This document shows positions 58,905-64,000 of a DNA stretch of 64,000 bases, piece after piece; the first letter of the stretch is position 1; each line of letters starts with the position of its first letter. A program made the position numbers and the translations under genes. The notes below the pieces were generated by a model. The model saw only the letters and a list, made by a program, of their open reading frames with translations. It was not told where the DNA came from and made no database searches. The stretch spans positions 1 to 64,000 of the forward strand of contig NZ_FNMZ01000003.1 of NCBI RefSeq assembly GCF_900106695.1, in the 5' to 3' direction. Origin of the DNA: Albimonas donghaensis (GTDB lineage: Bacteria; Pseudomonadota; Alphaproteobacteria; Rhodobacterales; Rhodobacteraceae).

Positions 58905-61900
58905 ATGCCCAGACGCAACGATATCTCCTCCATCCTGATCATCGGCGCGGGGCCCATCGTTATCGGTCAGGCCTGCGAGTTCGACTATTCCGGCGCCCAG
59001 GCCTGCAAGGCCCTGCGCGAGGAAGGCTACCGGGTCATCCTGGTCAACTCGAACCCGGCCACCATCATGACCGACCCCGAGATGGCCGACGCGACCTATA
59101 TCGAGCCGATCACGGTGGAGGCGATCACCAAGATCATCGAGGCCGAGCGCCCCGACGCGATTCTGCCCACGATGGGCGGCCAGACCGCGCTGAACGCCGC
59201 CCTGGCGCTGGACGACGCCGGCGTGCTGGCGAAATACGAGGTCGAGCTGATCGGCGCCAAGCGCGCCGCCATCGAGATGGCCGAGGACCGCAAGCTGTTC
59301 CGCGAGGCCATGGACCGCATCGGGCTGGAGAACCCGGCCGCGACCATCGCCTCGACCATGGCCGAATGCATGGAGGCGCTGCCCAATATCGGCCTGCCCG
59401 CCATCATCCGCCCCGCCTTCACCATGGGCGGCACCGGCGGCGGCGTGGCCTATAACCGCGAGGATTACGAGCGGATCTGCAAATCCGGGCTCGACGCCTC
59501 GCCGGTCTCGCAGATCCTGATCGACGAAAGCCTGCTCGGCTGGAAGGAATACGAGATGGAGGTGGTCCGCGACACCGCGGACAACTGCATCATCATCTGC
59601 TCCATCGAGAATATCGACCCGATGGGCGTGCATACCGGCGATTCCATCACCGTCGCCCCCGCCCTGACGCTGACCGACAAGGAATACCAGCGGATGCGCA
59701 ACGCGTCCCTGGCGGTGCTGCGCGAGATCGGGGTGGAGACCGGCGGCTCCAACGTCCAGTTCGCGCTGGAGCCCGAGACCGGGCGCATGGTGGTGATCGA
59801 GATGAACCCGCGCGTGTCGCGGTCCTCGGCGCTGGCCTCCAAGGCCACCGGCTTCCCGATCGCCAAGATCGCCGCGAAGCTGGCCGTGGGCTACACGCTC
59901 GACGAGCTGGACAACGACATCACCAAGGTGACGCCGGCGTCGTTCGAGCCCTCGATCGACTACGTGGTCACCAAGATCCCGCGCTTCGCCTTCGAGAAAT
60001 TCCCCGGCGCCAAGAACGACCTGACCACGGCGATGAAGTCGGTGGGCGAGGCCATGGCCATCGGCCGGTCCTTCGCCGAATCGATGCAGAAGGCGCTGGC
60101 CTCGATGGAGACCGGCCTGACCGGCTTCGACGAGATCGAGATCCCCGGCGCCGACGAAGCCGGAACCGACCGCAAGCGCGCCGTCATCGCCGCCCTGTCG
60201 AAGGCCACCCCGGACCGCATCCGCGTCGTCGCCCAGGCGATGCGCGAGGGGCTGACCAACGCCGAGATCCAGCGCGCCACCGCCTTCGACCCGTGGTTCC
60301 TCGACCGCATCGCCGAGATCGTGGACATGGAGGCGAAGCTGATCGCCGAGGGCCTGCCGGCCGACGCCCGCGCCATGCGGGCGGTGAAGATGATGGGCTT
60401 CTCGGACGCGCGGCTGGCCAAGCTGTGCAACCTGCCCGAGGACAAGGTCCGCCAGACCCGTCACGCCATGGACGTGCGCCCGGTCTACAAGCGCATCGAC
60501 ACCTGCGCCGCGGAGTTCGAGGCCCAGACCCCCTACATGTATTCGACCTACGAATCCGACGCGATGGGCTGGGTGGAATGCGAGGCCCGGCCCTCGGACC
60601 GCAAGAAGGTCGCGATCCTCGGCGGCGGCCCCAACCGCATCGGCCAGGGGATCGAGTTCGACTATTGCTGCTGCCACGCCTGCTACGCGCTGACCGACGC
60701 GGGCTATGAGACCATCATGGTCAACTGCAACCCGGAGACGGTCTCCACCGACTACGACACCTCGGATCGCCTCTATTTCGAGCCGCTGACCGAGGAGACG
60801 GTGCTGGAGATCCTGCTCAAGGAGCAGGAGGCCGGCACGCTTCACGGCGTCATCGTGCAGTTCGGCGGCCAGACGCCGCTGAAGCTCGCCCGCGCGCTGG
60901 AAGCCGCCGACATCCCGATTCTCGGCACCACGCCCGACGCCATCGACCTGGCCGAGGACCGCGAGCGCTTCCAGGGCCTGCTGAACAAGCTGGGCCTGAA
61001 GCAGCCGCGCAACGGCATCGCCACCACCGGCGAGCAGGCCATGCGCATCGCCAACGAAGTCGGCTACCCGGTGGTCATCCGCCCCTCCTACGTGCTGGGC
61101 GGCCGGGCCATGGAGATCGTGCGCGACGACGAGGGCCTGACCCGCTACATCCGCGACGCGGTGGTGGTGTCGGGGACGTCGCCGGTGCTGATCGACAGCT
61201 ACCTGTCCGGCGCGGTCGAGGTCGACGTGGACGCGCTCTGCGACGGCGAGACGGTGCATGTGGCCGGCGTCATGGAGCATATCGAGGAAGCCGGCGTGCA
61301 TTCCGGCGACTCGGCCTGCTCCCTCCCCCCCTATTCGCTGAGCCGCGAGATGGTGGACGAACTGAAGCTCCAGGCCGAGAAGCTGGCGCTGGGGCTCGAT
61401 GTGGTCGGCCTGATGAACGTGCAGTTCGCGATCAAGGACGGCGACATCTACGTGCTGGAGGTCAATCCGCGGGCCTCGCGCACCGTGCCCTTCGTGGCCA
61501 AGGCCGTGGGCTCGCCCATCGCGGCCATCGCCGCCCGGGTCATGGCCGGCGAGAAGCTCGGGGCCTTCACCCTGAAATCCCCCGACATCCCGCGCTTCGC
61601 GGTGAAGGAGGCGGTGCTGCCTTTCGCCCGCTTCCCCGGCGTGGACACGCTGCTCGGGCCGGAAATGCGCTCGACGGGCGAGGTCATGGGGCTGGACGTG
61701 TCCTTCGACCGGGCCTTCCTCAAGGCCCAGATCGGCGCCGGCGTCGCCCTGCCCGAGACCGGAAAAGTGTTCCTGTCGGTGAAGGACGCGGACAAGCCCG
61801 CGATCCTCGACGCAGCGCGGATGGTGGCCGATATGGGCTTCACCCTGCTCGCCACCGACGGCACCGCCGCCTATCTGCGCGAAAACGGGGTCGAGACCGA

Positions 61901-62153
61901 GACCGTGAAGAAGGTCTACGAGGGCCGGCCCAACATCGTCGACCGCATGAAGGACGGCGAGGTGGCGCTGGTCTTCAATACCACCGAGGGCGCGCAGTCG
62001 GTCCATGATTCCAAGGAGCTGCGCTCGGTCGCGCTGTATTCCGGGATCCCCTACTACACGACCGCCGCCGGGGCGCGCGCCGCGGCCCGCGCCATCCGGG
62101 CGCGACGGTCGGGCGCGCTCGACGTCGCCCCCCTGCAGCGCTACCTTCCCTGA
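58905..62153 (+). CDS. carB: Carbamoyl-phosphate synthase large subunit
   Basis: A 1082-residue enzyme joining ammonia, bicarbonate and two ATP into carbamoyl phosphate for arginine and pyrimidine synthesis. The N-terminal half has [18 protein letters not shown] and the first ATP-grasp (about 128-335, [13 protein letters not shown]). The oligomerisation domain spans about 400-550. The C-terminal half repeats the pattern with [17 protein letters not shown] and [14 protein letters not shown]. An MGS-like allosteric domain (about 945-1082) ends with [16 protein letters not shown]. All parts are intact. The small subunit carA is not in this window. GAGGAG precedes the ATG. Confidence 0.98.
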   Translation: MPRRNDISSILIIGAGPIVIGQACEFDYSGAQACKALREEGYRVILVNSNPATIMTDPEMADATYIEPITVEAITKIIEAERPDAILPTMGGQTALNAALALDDAGVLAKYEVELIGAKRAAIEMAEDRKLFREAMDRIGLENPAATIASTMAECMEALPNIGLPAIIRPAFTMGGTGGGVAYNREDYERICKSGLDASPVSQILIDESLLGWKEYEMEVVRDTADNCIIICSIENIDPMGVHTGDSITVAPALTLTDKEYQRMRNASLAVLREIGVETGGSNVQFALEPETGRMVVIEMNPRVSRSSALASKATGFPIAKIAAKLAVGYTLDELDNDITKVTPASFEPSIDYVVTKIPRFAFEKFPGAKNDLTTAMKSVGEAMAIGRSFAESMQKALASMETGLTGFDEIEIPGADEAGTDRKRAVIAALSKATPDRIRVVAQAMREGLTNAEIQRATAFDPWFLDRIAEIVDMEAKLIAEGLPADARAMRAVKMMGFSDARLAKLCNLPEDKVRQTRHAMDVRPVYKRIDTCAAEFEAQTPYMYSTYESDAMGWVECEARPSDRKKVAILGGGPNRIGQGIEFDYCCCHACYALTDAGYETIMVNCNPETVSTDYDTSDRLYFEPLTEETVLEILLKEQEAGTLHGVIVQFGGQTPLKLARALEAADIPILGTTPDAIDLAEDRERFQGLLNKLGLKQPRNGIATTGEQAMRIANEVGYPVVIRPSYVLGGRAMEIVRDDEGLTRYIRDAVVVSGTSPVLIDSYLSGAVEVDVDALCDGETVHVAGVMEHIEEAGVHSGDSACSLPPYSLSREMVDELKLQAEKLALGLDVVGLMNVQFAIKDGDIYVLEVNPRASRTVPFVAKAVGSPIAAIAARVMAGEKLGAFTLKSPDIPRFAVKEAVLPFARFPGVDTLLGPEMRSTGEVMGLDVSFDRAFLKAQIGAGVALPETGKVFLSVKDADKPAILDAARMVADMGFTLLATDGTAAYLRENGVETETVKKVYEGRPNIVDRMKDGEVALVFNTTEGAQSVHDSKELRSVALYSGIPYYTTAAGARAAARAIRARRSGALDVAPLQRYLP

Positions 62154-62272
62154 ACCACGCGGCCGGCGGCGGGCTTTTCGAAGCCCCCGCCGCGCCCCGC
62201 GCCGGCGCCCACCCCCGCCGGGGGCGCGCCCCCGGCGCATCCCCCGTTCAGCGATTGCCGGAGCGCCGTTCC

Positions 62273-62740
62273 GTGACCTCCACCGCCGCCGATCCCGCCC
62301 CGTCCGTGCACATGGTCAAGCTGTGCGTGGGGGCCGAGCGGGTGGAGGACCTGGAGGGCTGGCAGCGCGCCCGCGCCGCCGAAAGGCTCGCCACCGGCCG
62401 CGACCCGCGCCCGCGCCATGTCACCCGCATGTGGCCCAAGCGCGGGGATGAACTGGTCGCCGGCGGCTCGCTCTACTGGGTGTTCAAGGGACAGGTGCTC
62501 GCCCGCCAGCGCATCGAGGCGCTGGAGCGGGTGGAGGGCGAGGACGGCGTCGCCCGCTGCGCCATCGTGCTGAACCCTGAAATTCACCGCACCGAGGCCG
62601 CGCCCCGCCGCCCGTTCCAGGGTTGGCGCTACCTGACCCCGGAGGCGGCGCCGGCCGACCTCGGGGCCGCGACCGGGACGCCGGGCGCCGACCTGCCGCC
62701 GGAACTGCGCCGGGCGCTCGCCGATATCGGCGTGCGCTGA
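62273..62740 (+). CDS. DUF1489-family protein
   Basis: A 155-residue protein with the family's MVKLCVGAERVEDLEGWQ opening (from residue 14), RHVTRMWPKRGDELVAGGSLYWVFKG and the closing RPFQGWRYLTPEAAPADL. DUF1489 is nearly confined to alphaproteobacteria and has no known function. I prefer the GTG at 62273, which has GGAG nine bases upstream; an ATG at 62312 at the start of the conserved block is the alternative. It follows carB by 119 bases on the same strand. Confidence 0.85.
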   Translation: MTSTAADPAPSVHMVKLCVGAERVEDLEGWQRARAAERLATGRDPRPRHVTRMWPKRGDELVAGGSLYWVFKGQVLARQRIEALERVEGEDGVARCAIVLNPEIHRTEAAPRRPFQGWRYLTPEAAPADLGAATGTPGADLPPELRRALADIGVR

Positions 62741-62774
62741 GCGCGACGCGAACAGGAGGGAAGGGCCGGGACCG

Positions 62775-63467
62775 ATGCTGGAAGTCAGCCCGATCATGGA
62801 AGCCGCGCTGGCCCCCCTGCGGGAGGCGCATGTCGCCGAACTGCTGACCCGGATGGCGCGCGCGATCTCCTCGGGCGCCGACGTGACGCCGGAACCGTGG
62901 CGCCGCGGGGCCGACGGCAAGGCCGCGCGCGCCGGCGTGCTGGCCCTGCCCTCCCGCCATGACTTCGAGGCCGAGACCGCCGGGCGCATCGCCCATCCCG
63001 TGGTGCGCAGCCGCCTGCCCGCCGCGGTGGCGGAGCATTTCTCGCCGATCATCGCCTCGTCCGGCGATCCGGGGGGCGCTCCGGGCGGAGACGGCGGCGG
63101 CGGCTGGCAGGGCGAGGACGGCCCGGCCCCGCTGGTCATCGGCGCCTTCCGCTGGGACTGCGCCGACCTGGTGCTGGCCCCGGCCCAGCGCGGGCTGGAC
63201 CTCGCGCCCCTGCGCCGCTGGTTTCTGGAATACGCCCAGTCGGGCGTCACCGCCGAAGCCCCGGACCTTCTGGGCGTGCTGCACGCGCTGGAGGACCCGC
63301 GGCCGTGGCCGAGCCTGCGGGCCGGGTCCGACGGGAACAGCCCCACCGGCTCGGTGGCGCTGCGCATCGACTTCGGCTCGGCCCCGGTGGCGGCGGTGGC
63401 GGCGCTGGCCGACACGGTGTCCGAAGTCGGCGCCGCTCTCGCCCAGCTCCGCGACGGCGACGACTGA
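62775..63467 (+). CDS. Conserved-looking protein of unknown function
   Basis: A 230-residue protein I do not recognise. An N-terminal helical part (LEVSPIMEAALAPLREAHVAELLTRM, in part) leads to a Gly-rich linker (DPGGAPGGDGGGGWQGED), then a beta-rich segment FRWDCADLVLAPAQRGLDL and a stretch RPWPSLRAGSDGNSPTGSVALRIDFG. There is no signal peptide or membrane span. It lies 34 bases after the DUF1489 gene with an AGGAGGGAAGG ribosome-binding site, so the two are probably one operon. Codon use is like its neighbours. Confidence 0.65.
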   Translation: MLEVSPIMEAALAPLREAHVAELLTRMARAISSGADVTPEPWRRGADGKAARAGVLALPSRHDFEAETAGRIAHPVVRSRLPAAVAEHFSPIIASSGDPGGAPGGDGGGGWQGEDGPAPLVIGAFRWDCADLVLAPAQRGLDLAPLRRWFLEYAQSGVTAEAPDLLGVLHALEDPRPWPSLRAGSDGNSPTGSVALRIDFGSAPVAAVAALADTVSEVGAALAQLRDGDD

Positions 63468-63507
63468 GCCGCGCCCTCCGGCCCCCCCGGCGCGGCGCGG
63501 CGCGGCC

Positions 63508-64000
63508 TCAGAGAACCGTCGTGTCGCTCCCGCCGCCGACGGCGACGTTGTCCACCAGCCGGGCCTCGCCCAGCCTGATCGCGACGAAGACGCGGGCCGG
63601 GCGCTCGGCGTTCCAGGTCTCGACTTCTTCCAGTGTCGCGGCGTCGCGCAGGTCGAGATACTCGACCTCCGCCCCCGCGTCGGCGAGCCGGTCGGCGGCG
63701 TCGTCCAGCGCCGGGTCCGGCGCGCCGCCCGCTTCGATCGACGACGCGGCGCGGCTGATCTCCCGCCACAGGCGCAGGGCGCAGTCGCGGTCGGCGCCGG
63801 TCAGGGCCTCGGCCTCTTCGCACAGGGCGACGCCGTCCATGTCCCGCTCCGTCGGCGCGGCGCGGACCTCGGTCGGCTGCGCGAGATCGGCGGAGACCTG
63901 GCGCATGATCGCCAGCCGCTGCCATTCGCGCTCCGAGTAGAAGGCGAAATCGGCCTGGGCGTGGCTGAGCATCCGCACCCCCGCCAGCGCGTAGGCGGCG
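63508..64000 (-). CDS. Pantoate--beta-alanine ligase-like protein (C-terminal part; runs off the edge)
   Basis: The minus strand is open from the right edge to 63508 (163 codons plus stop). It aligns with the C-terminal half of PanC: AGVRMLSHAQADFAFYSEREWQRLAIMR corresponds to the FGEKDxQQL block, and PARVFVAIRLGEARLVDN to the PanC C terminus. The substrate/ATP motif READGLALSSRN reads ERDMDGVALCEEA, so the Ser and Arg that contact ATP phosphates are replaced, and FGEKD reads YSERE with Lys changed to Arg. This looks like a divergent paralog or a decaying panC. The start lies outside the window. Confidence 0.75.
   Translation of the reverse strand, partial: AAYALAGVRMLSHAQADFAFYSEREWQRLAIMRQVSADLAQPTEVRAAPTERDMDGVALCEEAEALTGADRDCALRLWREISRAASSIEAGGAPDPALDDAADRLADAGAEVEYLDLRDAATLEEVETWNAERPARVFVAIRLGEARLVDNVAVGGGSDTTVL

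Noticed and set aside
57273-62240. Very long open frame (over 1600 codons) on the minus strand opposite carB
   Set aside because: It is antisense to an intact carB and has the His/Arg/Gly/Gln-rich composition of a GC-rich shadow frame; no domain is recognisable.

Overview
The window reads as chromosomal DNA of a very GC-rich alphaproteobacterium, most likely order Rhodobacterales (Paracoccaceae/Roseobacteraceae-like). The evidence is the overall base composition, the rpoH - rluD - DUF6476 neighbourhood, a DUF1489 gene, FNR-type boxes, and the mix of Liv-type ABC transport with CaiB/OYE/amidohydrolase catabolism. I cannot name a genus from sequence alone. Gene density is high, most operons overlap at ATGA or similar junctions, and there is no prophage, CRISPR array or rRNA operon. 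The only obvious mobile DNA is the 5' end of an IS5-type transposase cut by the left edge.

Layout. 0-5 kb: transposase fragment, heat-shock sigma factor rpoH, rluD and a divergent DUF6476 gene whose start codons share one CATG, tRNA-Glu(CUC), and a thiolase. 5-14 kb: an eight-gene leftward operon (livK-H-M-G-F, TIM-barrel amidohydrolase, CaiB-type CoA-transferase, YqjM-type ene-reductase) divergent from an IclR regulator. It looks like a self-contained uptake-and-degradation unit for an unidentified organic acid. 14-18.3 kb: a four-carbon sugar-acid module, kdgT-type permease plus pdxA2 divergent from a DeoR regulator plus DUF1537 kinase. 18-32.4 kb: mixed metabolic, transport and housekeeping genes (MetX-like hydrolase, second OYE, 5-formyl-THF cyclo-ligase, YmdB, DMT and SLC13 transporters, YebC, Nudix, a Wzz/BY-kinase-like protein with a degenerate P-loop, TerC, agmatinase).

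32.5-40.1 kb is the most interesting part: a 1140-residue transglutaminase/DUF2126 protein (circularly permuted glutamine-synthetase-like ligase), an 836-residue circularly permuted ATP-grasp plus Alpha-E protein, and a second transglutaminase. These are the core of a predicted but poorly characterised amidoligase / peptide-tagging system. The two transcription units share an upstream motif TTTGAAAC-N5-GCGACT, and the NTN-hydrolase peptidase often linked to such loci is not in this window.

40-64 kb: GNAT, VOC, alpha/beta hydrolase, SDR, AhpD-like protein, pgsA-moaD-moaE, SOS-associated peptidase, TPR protein, periplasmic 5'-nucleotidase, rpsD, an FNR-box-preceded universal stress protein, an M20 hydrolase with altered metal ligands, a possibly decayed VPLPA-CTERM gene, a Kef-type antiporter, a tandem pair of GT87/DUF2029 membrane proteins, carB, a DUF1489 gene, an unknown 230-residue gene, and a divergent PanC-like gene that runs off the right edge.
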